The notes: generated by a model not told the origin, from the letters alone. A DNA stretch of 64,000 bases from an uncultured Eubacteriales bacterium (GCA_902790495.1 CADASK010000003.1:19684-83683); one strand, 5' to 3'; shown: positions 1 to 7,521, counted from the stretch's first letter. Made by a program: numbers and translations.

Positions 1-514
1 CGTGGGCGGCGCGGGCGCCCTCGGACATCTCGAAGCTCATGCCGTCCTCGGAGACCCAGTGCACGGGCTCGGCGCCCTCCTGCCAGGAGCGGGTGTCGAT
101 CTCGACCTTGTCGCTGACCATGAACACGGAGTAGAAGCCCAGGCCGAAGTGGCCGATGATGTCGCTCTTGCCGTCCTTCTTCTCGTCGTCCTTGGCGTCG
201 GCGAACTGCTTCATAAACTCCGCCGCGCTGGAGAAGGCGACCTGGTTGATGTACTTCTTCACCTCGTCGGCCGTCATGCCGATGCCGGTGTCGTCGATGC
301 GGATCTCCTTCTTCTCCTTGTCCACGGTGACGGTGACGGACATGGCCGCGTCGTCGCCCGGGTTCAGCATGCGGTACTTGGTGATGGCGTCGCAGCCGTT
401 GGACACGGCCTCGCGCAGGAAGATGTCCTTATCCGAATAGAGCCAGCGCTTGATGACCGGCATGATATTTTCCGCGTCGATGGAGACGCTGCCCTTTTCC
501 AGTTCCACTGCCAT
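1..514 (-). CDS. htpG: Chaperone HtpG (Hsp90), N-terminal part
   Basis: This gene runs off the left edge; 171 residues of the N-terminal ATPase domain are visible. Hsp90-type GHKL nucleotide-binding motifs are readable: REAVSNGCDA (helix with the catalytic Glu and the Mg-binding Asn), DTGIGM (adenine-binding loop) and GHFGLGFYS (ATP lid). HtpG is an ATP-dependent cytosolic chaperone that refolds stress-damaged clients. The ATG follows an AAGGGGG ribosome binding site. The gene has its own promoter and a perfect CIRCE operator upstream, so HrcA-controlled heat induction is inferred. The middle and C-terminal domains lie outside the window. Confidence 0.95.
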   Translation of the reverse strand, partial: MAVELEKGSVSIDAENIMPVIKRWLYSDKDIFLREAVSNGCDAITKYRMLNPGDDAAMSVTVTVDKEKKEIRIDDTGIGMTADEVKKYINQVAFSSAAEFMKQFADAKDDEKKDGKSDIIGHFGLGFYSVFMVSDKVEIDTRSWQEGAEPVHWVSEDGMSFEMSEGARAAH

Positions 515-592
515 GGGAAAGCCCCCTTGATGTTGATGGTTGGAGGGCCGAGGGGACACTGATGTTCTTTGCCCTTTCGGCCCGCGAGGGGT

Positions 593-621
593 ATTGTAAC
601 ACCTTTCGGAGGGAAATGCAA
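593..621 (-). promoter_or_regulatory. htpG promoter (TTGCAT-17-TACAAT)
   Basis: On the minus strand a -35 TTGCAT (616-621) and a -10 TACAAT (593-598) are separated by 17 bases. The predicted transcript would have an untranslated leader of about 70 bases before the htpG start. Confidence 0.75.
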
Positions 622-628
622 TAGAAAA

Positions 629-655
629 TTAGCACTCATCAAGAAAGAGTGCTAA
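629..655 (-). promoter_or_regulatory. CIRCE operator (HrcA binding site)
   Basis: TTAGCACTC-N9-GAGTGCTAA matches the CIRCE consensus at every arm position. It sits 7 bp upstream of the -35 of the htpG promoter. CIRCE is the binding site of the heat-shock repressor HrcA and normally controls groESL and dnaK. Here the adjacent target is htpG, which in Bacillus subtilis is not under HrcA. Confidence 0.93.
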
Positions 656-717
656 CAAAATGAGCCATCGGACGCTGAGCGGCAGCCCGGCGGCTTCCCG
701 GCAGACAAGCCTTGTCC

Positions 718-819
718 TCACAGCTCCCTGCGCAGCCAGAGGCTTTCTGCTGTCCTGGATGCCTCTGTAAAGCCGTGCTTCAGAAACAGCCTGACCGCGG
801 GATTGTCCGCGGCGATACC
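718..819 (-). pseudogene. GNAT acetyltransferase C-terminal remnant
   Basis: In one minus-strand frame the segment reads NPAVRLFLKHGFTEAS and ends in TGA. This is the typical end of a GNAT N-acetyltransferase (DNPA..LY.KHGF). No acetyl-CoA binding motif or start can be followed upstream in the same frame, so only about 33 residues remain. It lies just downstream of the frameshifted Nudix gene, which suggests this small interval is decaying. Confidence 0.5.
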
Positions 820-889
820 TGGGTTCGTAGAGCGTCAGCATATCGCTGCATCCTCTCCTTATCGCTGCTTCTTCCCGCACGGACTTCCG

Positions 890-1404
890 TCAGAGATACC
901 CCTCCGCCATCAGCAGCTCGAGCACCCTGGCCTCGCGCTCCACCATCGCCCGGTTGTATGGATTCAGGGAAGCCCGGCGGTTTTCGGGATGACGTCCTGC
1001 GGACGGACGAAGGTCAGCGAAAAGTGCTCGTCCGCCTCGTAAGCATCCAGCTGCTGGGGGACCAGGGCTTCCCAGGCCTCACAGAGAAAGTAGTAATTGT
1101 CCTGCACAAAGATCTCGGTCGGATCGGTGGCGCTCCTCTGAACCCTGTGCACATACCCGTATTCCCGAATGCTGTCCGGGATCACCACCAGGCCGGCCTC
1201 CTCGCGGGTCTCGCGGATCAGGGCTTCCACGGGCGCTTCGCCGGGATGGATGCCGCCGCCGGGAAACTTGTAGTCATCATACTTCAGGCTGTGGACCATG
1301 GCCACCCGGCCGTCCCGGATGATGATGCTTCTCGCCGAGTTGCGCACAAAGGAATGCGTGCAGTCGGCATAATCGCGCTTGTCCATCTCAAACAGCAGCC
1401 GCAT
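890..1404 (-). pseudogene. Nudix hydrolase with C-terminal frameshift
   Basis: The reading frame from the ATG at 1404 gives 146 residues containing a Nudix box, GGIHPGEAPVEALIRETREEAG (GX5EX7REUXEEXGU), which coordinates Mg for hydrolysis of nucleoside-diphosphate-X substrates. The frame ends early at IPKTAGLP. One base away, the sequence continues as NPYNRAMVEREARVLELL to a TGA at 890, a plausible family C-terminus. Inserting one base near 986-988, a G run on the plus strand, joins the two and gives about 171 residues. This may be a real frameshift or a homopolymer error. The substrate cannot be told. Confidence 0.75.
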
Positions 1405-1570
1405 GCGCTGTCACCGTCCTGTCTGTTCTTGTCTCTCGGGGATGATGTCCTCATTATACTCCCGGTCCAGCCCGCTGGCAAGCAGCTGCTGGAAGCAGCC
1501 GGATCCTCCATGCGCCTCCGCACAGGCGCGATGGGAAGGAAATTGCAAAATAAAAAGACGAAATGCAATA

Positions 1571-1604
1571 TATAGATGACATTTTCGACGCGATCATCTA
1601 TAAT
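1571..1604 (+). promoter_or_regulatory. Promoter with overlapping operator-like inverted repeat for the XRE gene
   Basis: A -35 ATGACA (1576-1581) and a perfect -10 TATAAT (1599-1604) are spaced by 17 bases. Perfect 9-bp inverted arms, TATAGATGA (1571-1579) and TCATCTATA (1594-1602), overlap both hexamers. This arrangement suggests autorepression by the XRE regulator encoded next. Confidence 0.65.
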
Positions 1605-1642
1605 GAGCAACGTGATCCAAGCTGATCCGAGGTGGTGATCCC

Positions 1643-1870
1643 ATGAGAAATCTGAAACTGAAATTCCGCCGGATTGAAGTCAATATGTCGCAAACGGAAC
1701 TGGCGAAGCAGGTCGGTGTGACAAGGCAGACGATCGGTCTGATCGAGGCCGGGGAGTTCAATCCCTCGATCAGACTGTGCAACAGGATCTGCCGTGCCCT
1801 CGGTGTGACATTGAACGATCTGTTCTGGGAGGAGACAGAGCATGAAGAGGAAGAAGAGTATCAGCGCTGA
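1643..1870 (+). CDS. XRE/Cro-family transcriptional regulator (YozG-like)
   Basis: This 75-residue protein is almost entirely a helix-turn-helix domain: MSQTELAKQVGVTRQTIGLIE is the HTH core, and NPSIRLCNRICRALGVTLNDLFW closes the domain. The acidic tail is EETEHEEEEE. Short regulators of this kind commonly precede small membrane proteins in Bacillota. The stop overlaps the next start as TGATG, so translation of the following membrane peptide is probably coupled. The inverted repeat over its own promoter is the likely operator. What signal it senses is unknown. Confidence 0.9.
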   Translation: MRNLKLKFRRIEVNMSQTELAKQVGVTRQTIGLIEAGEFNPSIRLCNRICRALGVTLNDLFWEETEHEEEEEYQR

Positions 1871-1986
1871 TGACGGTTGCCGTCACATTCGTGCTGTGCT
1901 TTGCGGCCTTGAAGATATCCATGAAAGCGACTTACAGAAGGCAAAAGCAGCTGGAGGAAGAACCGGAAGACGCGAATCAAATGTAA
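1870..1986 (+). CDS. Small single-pass membrane protein
   Basis: This is a 38-residue peptide with one hydrophobic segment, MTVAVTFVLCFAALKI, followed by a basic stretch and an acidic end (LEEEPED). Its ATG overlaps the stop of the XRE gene (TGATG), which supports expression by coupling. The position in an XRE-membrane protein cassette is typical, but the family is not recognised. It could be a truncated form of a longer partner. Confidence 0.55.
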   Translation: MTVAVTFVLCFAALKISMKATYRRQKQLEEEPEDANQM

Positions 1987-2019
1987 GGACAAAAGAAAAA
2001 CAGATGGAGGAAAGATAAC

Positions 2020-2214
2020 ATGAAACAGTTCATTCAGGCAATCAGCGGAAAGAAAGCGCTCTATGTGGTCATGGCCCTTGCGGTGATTGCAACCGTTCTC
2101 GAGATCGTGACATCCATCAGAAACGGAACCAACACAGACTGGCAGGGCATGGCTGTTTACTGGGTAGCGATCGCCGGCTGGGCAGCATGCCTTGCGGAGA
2201 AGAAAAAAAGCTGA
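2020..2214 (+). CDS. Small two-helix membrane protein
   Basis: This 64-residue protein has two predicted membrane segments (ALYVVMALAVIATVLEIV and VYWVAIAGWAACLA) and a KKK end. The ATG is preceded by GGAGG at a good distance. It is the third gene of the XRE cassette and a terminator follows it. No function is recognised; a membrane partner of the regulator is an inference from position only. Confidence 0.7.
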   Translation: MKQFIQAISGKKALYVVMALAVIATVLEIVTSIRNGTNTDWQGMAVYWVAIAGWAACLAEKKKS

Positions 2215-2238
2215 TTCTATTACCACAAGGTTTCACTG

Positions 2239-2283
2239 AACAGATCCTCGGGCTGGATATATCCTGATCGGGGATCTGTTTTG
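2239..2283 (+). terminator. Rho-independent terminator of the XRE cassette
   Basis: AACAGATCC and GGATCTGTT arms flank a loop of about 24 bases and run into TTTT. It lies directly after the small membrane protein genes. The loop is long, so strength is uncertain. Confidence 0.5.
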
Positions 2284-2445
2284 CAGGATTATCAGGATAT
2301 GCAACGAATCATCACTTTCAGAAGGCCGTGTTTGTGGTACATGGATCGTGCCTGAAACATGGCTGTTCGGGATGAGACAGAAGCGACTGAACGCTGAAGT
2401 TCATGAATCATCGACAAATCGGGATTTGAAGGAGAAAGACGCCCA

Positions 2446-2961
2446 ATGCTTTTAACCGAGAGTTTAGAAACGCCAAGATTAACAATTCGCTCTTGGCGGA
2501 AGTCTGATAAAGACTTTACGCTGTCTCTGTGGGGAGATAAAGAAAACGGAAAGTATATGAGCGACCCTATCCGTGAGAACATGGATGAAGCATATCTCAA
2601 ATGTGTTGATGAGATGGAAGACAACCCAGAGGGGTATTACTTGGTTGCTGAATGGAAAGAGAAAGGTACACCTGTCGGTACCTGCTGCATATTCCCTGAA
2701 AACGGAAATTATGATATCGGGTATTGCATCGCAAAAGAGCATTGGAAAGAAGGCCTTGGAACCGAAGTGATTGACGCTATCATCCGTTGGGTAAAAGCGG
2801 AAGGCGGCAAGTCCATCACGGCAGAAGTGGCCGATATCAATCTTGCGTCGGTTGCACTTCTTCGCAAATTTGGATTTTCAGAGGATAGAAAAACTTGCTA
2901 TAAAAAATGGGGAGAAGAAACCTATTTTGATTCCCATTATTATAAGCTGAACTTAGCGTGA
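2446..2961 (+). CDS. GNAT family N-acetyltransferase (RimJ/RimL type)
   Basis: This 171-residue protein has the RimJ/RimL architecture: ETPRLTIRSW at the N-terminus, PVGTCCI and DIGYCIAKEHWKEGLGTE forming the acetyl-CoA pyrophosphate loop (motif A), and NLASVALLRKFGFSED near the end. It would transfer acetyl from acetyl-CoA to an amine, perhaps a protein N-terminus or a small molecule. The gene and its leader are visibly AT-richer than neighbours, with many AAA, GAA and ATT codons, which points to recent acquisition. It appears monocistronic and a hairpin terminator lies downstream. Confidence 0.9.
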   Translation: MLLTESLETPRLTIRSWRKSDKDFTLSLWGDKENGKYMSDPIRENMDEAYLKCVDEMEDNPEGYYLVAEWKEKGTPVGTCCIFPENGNYDIGYCIAKEHWKEGLGTEVIDAIIRWVKAEGGKSITAEVADINLASVALLRKFGFSEDRKTCYKKWGEETYFDSHYYKLNLA

Positions 2962-3052
2962 GCATTCCATTCATTACAGCCAATTCCAGTTTGTCGGGCA
3001 AAGGATGGGCAGAACCCCGGGCACTCATGGAGCCAACACCAGCCGTACTAAG

Positions 3053-3080
3053 CCATGCACGGGAAACTGCATGGTTTTTT
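3053..3080 (+). terminator. Rho-independent terminator
   Basis: CCATGCA (3053-3059) pairs with TGCATGG (3068-3074) around an 8-base loop and is followed directly by six T. It ends transcription after the acetyltransferase. Similar CCATGC-stem terminators occur at 30241 and 39793. Confidence 0.8.
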
Positions 3081-3184
3081 GGATGCGCCCTGTCATGCAT
3101 GGCTTCGGGCCTGAAGCCACCCTGCCATCCGGCTGCTGCACAAGATCGCCATCTCTTCCCAGAGCATGTTAAATGTTTATCATA

Positions 3185-3213
3185 TTGACAAAGCCCCTCA
3201 GGTGGACTATACT
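3185..3213 (+). promoter_or_regulatory. Promoter of the ABC binding protein gene
   Basis: A consensus TTGACA and a TATACT are separated by exactly 17 bases. The leader that follows contains GTCCCC and GGGGAC arms and a repeated CGACAGG, which could form a small hairpin. No known riboswitch is recognised. Confidence 0.85.
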
Positions 3214-3265
3214 GGTCGGGTCCCCGACAGGAGAACCGACAGGGGACAGCAAGGAGAATCAACCT

Positions 3266-4118
3266 ATGAAGAAACTCATCGCTCTTGTCCTCGCGGCCCT
3301 GCTGGCGCTGAGCCTGTGCGCAGCGGGCGCCGAAGGCTTCACCCTCACCGCGCCCAGCGGCGCGCCCGCCCTGGCCGTGGCCACCCTGGCGACCCAGAAC
3401 CCCGAGGCCTTCACCTTCATCTCGGCGGAGACCATCCCCGCGGCCTTCGCGGCCAACGAGGCCGACTTCATCATCGCCCCCATCAACGCGGGCGCGAAGC
3501 TCTTCAAGGCCGGCAAGTCCACCTACCGCCTGGCGGCCGTGGTCACCTGGGGCAACCTGTACTTCGCCTCCCAGCGCGAGGGCTTCCAGCTGGCCGACAT
3601 GAACGGCGCGAAGGTCACCCTCTTCGGCGAGAACACCATCAACGCCTCCGTCGCCCTCTACGCCCTGAAGCAGAACGGCATCGAGCCTGCGGAGGTGGAG
3701 TACCTCGCCGGCGCGGCCAACACCCAGGCCCTGCTGCTCTCCGACGCCGAGGCCATCGTGCTGACCGCCGAGCCCGCCCTGACCGCCGCCAAGATCAAGA
3801 ACGACAAGGTGACCGGCTATGCCGTGAACGATCTCTTCCGCGAGGCCACCGGCTTTGACGGCTACACCCAGGCCGGTCTGTTCGTGCGCGCCGAGACCGC
3901 CGACACCCAGGCCGAGGCCGTGGCCGCCTACCTGAAGGAGATCGAGGCCGCCGATCCTGCCCAACGCCAAGGTGGCGACCGCCGCCATCCCGAACTGCGC
4001 CATCCGCTACACCGCCGCGACAGAGGCGAAGGCGCAGGTGGAGGCCACCGCGCAGATCGACCTGACCCAGTTCGGCGGCGCTGTGCCCGCTGACGATTTC
4101 TACTATGGAGCAGAGTAA
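3266..4118 (+). pseudogene. ABC transporter substrate-binding protein (SsuA/NMT1-like), frameshifted
   Basis: A signal peptide (MKKLIALVLAALLALSLCAA) leads a periplasmic-binding-protein-like domain of the SsuA/ThiY/NMT1 type, with IIAPINAGAKL near residue 75. After EIEAAD the original frame degrades into Arg/Gly-rich sequence. One base further on, the sequence resumes as LPNAKVATAAIPNCAIRY and ends FYYGAE-stop at 4118. An extra base near 3956 therefore separates the two parts; intact length would be about 283 residues. In the restored frame the gene overlaps the permease start by 14 bases, as expected for a coupled operon. The substrate (nitrate, sulfonate, thiamine precursor or other) is unknown. 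Confidence 0.8.
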
Positions 4119-4896
4119 GCGAAACCGCATCATCACACAGGGACTGGGCGTTCTCCTCATCGGCCTGCTCGTGCAGGGCACGGGCTGGCTGAAGGGGAAC
4201 AGCCTGGTCTTTCCGGGCGTGGGGGAGATTCTCCGCGCCTTTTTCGCCTTGCTGGGAAAGGGCCAGACCTACCGCCTCATCGGCACCACGGTGCTGCACC
4301 TGGCGGAGGCCCTGGTCCTCTCCAGCCTCGCGGGCATCGCCCTGGGCCTGCTGGAGGGCGTGTGGGATTTCGCCCATGAGCTGCTCACCCCGCTGATGAC
4401 CCTGCTGCGTTCCATCCCGATGGTGGTGCTGGCGGTGGTCATCATGGTGCTGACGAAGTACGAGCGGGTGCCGCTGATCGCCACCTCGCTGATCCTGATC
4501 CCCCTCATCAGCGAGGCGGTCTGCGAGGGCTGCCGCGCGATTCCCCAGGAGCTGCTGGATGTCTACCGGCTGAACAGCCCCCTGAACCTCACCGTGGTGC
4601 GACTGGTCTATCTGCCGATGATGGCGGGCTACCTGCGCCAGGCCTATGTCAGCGCCGTGGGCATGGGGGTGAAGATGGTGGTCTCCACCGAGTACCTGGT
4701 GCAGACCCGGGACTCCCTGGGCAAGGCCATCCACAACAGCATCTATTTTAACGACTACCAGGATATCTACGCCTATGTGCTGCTGATCGCCCTGGTGGTG
4801 CTGCTGCTCGGGCGGCTGCCCGCGGCCCTGATCAGCCTCAATGAGAAGCACAAAAAAACTTCCCCCACTGGGAGAAGTTCACGCGCACGCCGGTAA
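4105..4896 (+). CDS. ABC transporter permease (SsuC/TauC type)
   Basis: This 263-residue protein has about six hydrophobic helices and a BPD-type loop around LISEAVCEGCRAIPQELLDVYRL, which matches the EAA loop contacting the ATPase. The family imports sulfonates, nitrate or pyrimidine precursors with a lipid-anchored or soluble binding protein. Translation is coupled to the upstream binding protein gene. No ATPase gene follows: the next gene is rpsT on the other strand. The last codons run into the rpsT terminator and the HKKTSPTGRSSRARR tail is probably non-functional. Confidence 0.88.
   Translation: MEQSKRNRIITQGLGVLLIGLLVQGTGWLKGNSLVFPGVGEILRAFFALLGKGQTYRLIGTTVLHLAEALVLSSLAGIALGLLEGVWDFAHELLTPLMTLLRSIPMVVLAVVIMVLTKYERVPLIATSLILIPLISEAVCEGCRAIPQELLDVYRLNSPLNLTVVRLVYLPMMAGYLRQAYVSAVGMGVKMVVSTEYLVQTRDSLGKAIHNSIYFNDYQDIYAYVLLIALVVLLLGRLPAALISLNEKHKKTSPTGRSSRARR
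4852..4880 (-). terminator. rpsT terminator
   Basis: Read on the minus strand, AACTTCTCCC pairs with GGGGGAAGTT and runs into seven T. It lies just after the rpsT stop and inside the last codons of the convergent permease gene. Confidence 0.8.
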
Positions 4897-4898
4897 AA

Positions 4899-5165
4899 TT
4901 ACACAGCGGCAGCCTTGTTCAGCCTCTTCGCGAGACGAGCCTTCTTGCGGTTGGCTGCATTCTTGCTGATGACGCCCTTGGTCACGGCCTTGTCGATAGC
5001 GGAGGCGGTCGCGTTCAGCTGCGTGCCGGCGCTCGCAGGATCAGCGGCCACCGCGGCATCAAACTTCTTCAGAGAAGTACGCACACCGCTCATCACCATG
5101 CGATTGTGCAGGTTCTTCTTCTCGCTGACCTTCACGCGCTTCTTGGCGGACTTGATGTTCGGCAA
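4899..5165 (-). CDS. rpsT: 30S ribosomal protein S20
   Basis: The 88-residue basic protein begins MPNIKSAKKRVKVSEKKNL and ends NRKKARLAKRLNKAAA, the classic S20 pattern; S20 binds 16S rRNA in the body of the small subunit. The start codon is TTG, placed 8 bases after a near-perfect AAGGAGGTGA. Escherichia coli rpsT also uses UUG, and there the weak start takes part in autoregulation. The gene is monocistronic, with its own promoter and terminator. Confidence 0.97.
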   Translation of the reverse strand: MPNIKSAKKRVKVSEKKNLHNRMVMSGVRTSLKKFDAAVAADPASAGTQLNATASAIDKAVTKGVISKNAANRKKARLAKRLNKAAAV

Positions 5166-5211
5166 CTCGATTCACCTCCTTAAGCGATGGATGTTTCAAA
5201 CATCGCAAGCT

Positions 5212-5240
5212 ATTGTAGCATAGAACAAACGAAAAAGCAA
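5212..5240 (-). promoter_or_regulatory. rpsT promoter
   Basis: On the minus strand TTGCTT (5235-5240) and TACAAT (5212-5217) are spaced by 17 bases, about 45 bases upstream of the TTG start. Confidence 0.75.
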
Positions 5241-5327
5241 GGGTCATCTTTTGCCGGAATCGTGTTCTTGGGATTGTTCTTTTGTAACAAATGTGCGAAG
5301 AAAGCGTGACGGAGCCTTCTGGCCGCG

Positions 5328-5356
5328 TTGCCATGCCCGGGGTTTTATGCTACAAT
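5328..5356 (+). promoter_or_regulatory. Promoter of the CDF transporter gene
   Basis: TTGCCA (5328-5333), 17 bases, then TACAAT (5351-5356), preceded by TATGC as an extended -10. It places the start of transcription downstream of the longest open frame start at 5251, so the GTG at 5413 is preferred. Confidence 0.7.
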
Positions 5357-5412
5357 GGCCTGGGTTTCCAACTCAAAAACCGAACCGGGGAACTGAAAGG
5401 AAGCATTTCGCC

Positions 5413-6549
5413 GTGAGCGATCAGACAAACGAAACCGTGACGACCCAAAGCCGGGACAAGGTGATCATCCGCACCAGCGTCATTGGCATCCTGACCAACG
5501 TGCTGCTGGCCGCCTTCAAGGCCGCGGTCGGCATTCTCTCCCACTCCATCGCGGTGACGCTGGACGCGGTGAACAACCTCTCCGACGCCCTGTCCTCCAT
5601 CATCACCATTGTGGGCACCAAGCTGGCGGGCCGCCTGCCGGACAAGAAGCATCCCCTGGGCTATGGCCGCATCGAGTACCTGAGCGCCATGATCGTCTCC
5701 GGCCTGGTGCTCTACGCCGGCATCACCTCGGGCGTCGAGTCCGTGAAGAAGATCCTGCACCCGGAGCTGCCGGACTACAGCACGGTGTCCCTCGTCATCA
5801 TCGCCGTGGCGGTGGCCGCGAAGGTGATCCTGGGGCGCTATGTGAAGGCCCAGGGCAAAAAGGTGAACTCCGGCTCCCTGGTGGCCTCCGGCTCGGACGC
5901 CCTCAATGACGCCATCCTCTCCGCCTCCGTGCTGGCGTGCGCGCTGATCTTCAAGCTGACGGGCCTCTCGCTGGAGGCGTGGGTCGGCATCGTGATCGCC
6001 GTGTTCATCATCAAGGCGGGCATCGAGATGATGATCGAGACCCTGAACGACATCCTCGGCACCCGGGCGGACGCGGAAACCACCGGGCAGATCCGGGAGA
6101 TCATCAAGGGCATGCCGAATGTGCGCGGCGCCTACGACCTGGTCCTGCACAACTACGGCCCGAATAAGAACCTGGCCTCGGTGCACGTGGAGCTGCCGGA
6201 CACCATGACCGTGGAGGAGCTGGACCGCCTGACCCGCCGCATGGAGAGCGAGGTCTTCCGGAAGACCGGCGTCATCCTCACGGGCGTGGGCGTCTACTCC
6301 TACAACACGGGCAACGACGAGGCCGCGAGGACGCAGGAGGCCGTGCGCAGCCTGGTGCTGTCCCATGACTGGGCGCTGCAGATGCACGGCTTCTACCTGG
6401 ACACGGCGGAAAAGACCATGCGCTTTGACGTGGTGCTGAGCTTTGACATCCGCCCGAAGGAGGCCCTGGCGATCCTCAACGAGGAGGTCCGGAAGGCCTA
6501 CCCGGATTACCGCCTGCAGATCATCGCAGACGTGGATCTGGCGGACTGA
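5413..6549 (+). CDS. Cation diffusion facilitator family transporter
   Basis: This is a divalent-metal/proton antiporter of the cytoplasmic membrane, 378 residues. Six hydrophobic segments fill the first ~210 residues. The metal-site positions in TM2 and TM5 read DAVNNLSDAL and GSDALNDA, that is NxxxD and DxxxD in place of the HxxxD usual in zinc transporters. A cytoplasmic ferredoxin-like domain (VRGAYDLVLHNYGP) follows, then an additional ~80-residue C-terminal region of similar type. GTG is chosen as start because the promoter lies upstream of it and GAAAGGAAG precedes it. The residues could mean manganese or iron rather than zinc, but specificity cannot be read safely. Confidence 0.92.
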   Translation: MSDQTNETVTTQSRDKVIIRTSVIGILTNVLLAAFKAAVGILSHSIAVTLDAVNNLSDALSSIITIVGTKLAGRLPDKKHPLGYGRIEYLSAMIVSGLVLYAGITSGVESVKKILHPELPDYSTVSLVIIAVAVAAKVILGRYVKAQGKKVNSGSLVASGSDALNDAILSASVLACALIFKLTGLSLEAWVGIVIAVFIIKAGIEMMIETLNDILGTRADAETTGQIREIIKGMPNVRGAYDLVLHNYGPNKNLASVHVELPDTMTVEELDRLTRRMESEVFRKTGVILTGVGVYSYNTGNDEAARTQEAVRSLVLSHDWALQMHGFYLDTAEKTMRFDVVLSFDIRPKEALAILNEEVRKAYPDYRLQIIADVDLAD

Positions 6550-6584
6550 GAAAACCCGCTGCGATAACGCTTCGGGAGGGCATG

Positions 6585-6851
6585 ATGGAATACGTGTATG
6601 GGAAGGAGCAGCTGCTGCCGCGCGTTGCTGAGGTGGAGGTCTGCCCCGAATATCAGTTGCTGCTGACTTTCCGCAATGGCGAGAAGAGAGTCTTTGATAT
6701 GCGTCCCTATCTGACCATGCCGGCATACAGGACACTGCGGGCAGTATTCGCCTCGGCGCAGGTGGCTTTTGGCACGGTGGTATGGCCTGGGGATGTGGGC
6801 ATCAGTCCGGAAACGATGTATCTGAAATCAGTGCCTGTCGAATACGCCTAA
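6585..6851 (+). CDS. DUF2442 family protein
   Basis: This 88-residue protein has the DUF2442 pattern: LLLTFRNGEKRVFDMRPYL, then FGTVVWPGDVGISPETMYLKS. Members are small and often sit beside toxin-antitoxin-like genes with DUF4160, but no such partner is present here. A GGGAGGG site favours the second ATG (6585) over the one at 6582. Function is unknown. Confidence 0.85.
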   Translation: MEYVYGKEQLLPRVAEVEVCPEYQLLLTFRNGEKRVFDMRPYLTMPAYRTLRAVFASAQVAFGTVVWPGDVGISPETMYLKSVPVEYA

Positions 6852-6978
6852 GAAGCCTGAGTCTTCAACCCGCCCCCTTTGTCCGCGGACGCGATGCAGC
6901 CGGGGAATCTCGCGGACAGCAGATAGAACGATCGCAACCGGGGGAGAATCCGCACATTGCCAAAGGAGATGAAAAGAG

Positions 6979-7521
6979 ATGAAGCAACTCGTAGCCCTGC
7001 TGCTGACCCTGCTGCTCTGCGCCTCAGTGAGTGTCCACGCGGAGGGCCGGGAAACCGAGTTCGTCCTCAACGGCTTTGACACCGTCGATATTTATGGCGC
7101 CAAGGCCGACGCGAGCCTGTACGAGGGCTATGACCTCATCATGCTCAACGTGTGGGCGACCTACTGTCCGCCGTGCCTGGAGGAGATGCCGGAGCTGGGC
7201 AGGCTCGCGGAGGAGTGGGCCCCTAAGGGCGTGCGCATCCTCGGCCTGGTCAGCGATGTGCTGACCAACAGCCTGGAGCCGGACGAGGGCCAGATGGCGC
7301 TGGCCCGCCAGGTCGCGGAGAAGACCGGCGCCGCCTACACCCACCTGGTGCCGGATCTGGAGCTGGTGATGAAGGTGCTGATGGGCGTGCAGTACGTGCC
7401 GACCACGATCTTCCTGACGGGGGACGGCCGGCTGACCGGCCAGGTCTACGTCGGCTCCTATGGCTATGACGAATGGAACACCGCCATCGAGACAACCCTG
7501 AAAGGCCTGGAGGCGAAGTAA
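6979..7521 (+). CDS. TlpA-like thioredoxin-fold protein, exported
   Basis: A signal peptide (MKQLVALLLTLLLCASVSVHA) precedes a thioredoxin fold of the TlpA/ResA type. The redox site is WATYCPPCLEEMPEL, with both cysteines of CxxC present, and the cis-proline loop is YVPTTIFL. It should act outside the membrane as a thiol-disulfide oxidoreductase. The protein has 180 residues, a normal length. No cytochrome biogenesis partner is adjacent. A short coiled-coil membrane gene follows 24 bases downstream. Confidence 0.9.
   Translation: MKQLVALLLTLLLCASVSVHAEGRETEFVLNGFDTVDIYGAKADASLYEGYDLIMLNVWATYCPPCLEEMPELGRLAEEWAPKGVRILGLVSDVLTNSLEPDEGQMALARQVAEKTGAAYTHLVPDLELVMKVLMGVQYVPTTIFLTGDGRLTGQVYVGSYGYDEWNTAIETTLKGLEAK

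Noticed and set aside
3221-3250. A riboswitch in the leader of the ABC binding protein gene
   Set aside because: Only a short GTCCCC/GGGGAC pairing and a small direct repeat are present; no known aptamer core is recognisable.
5251-5412. N-terminal extension of the cation transporter from 5251
   Set aside because: A good promoter (5328-5356) lies inside it, so these codons would be upstream of the transcription start.
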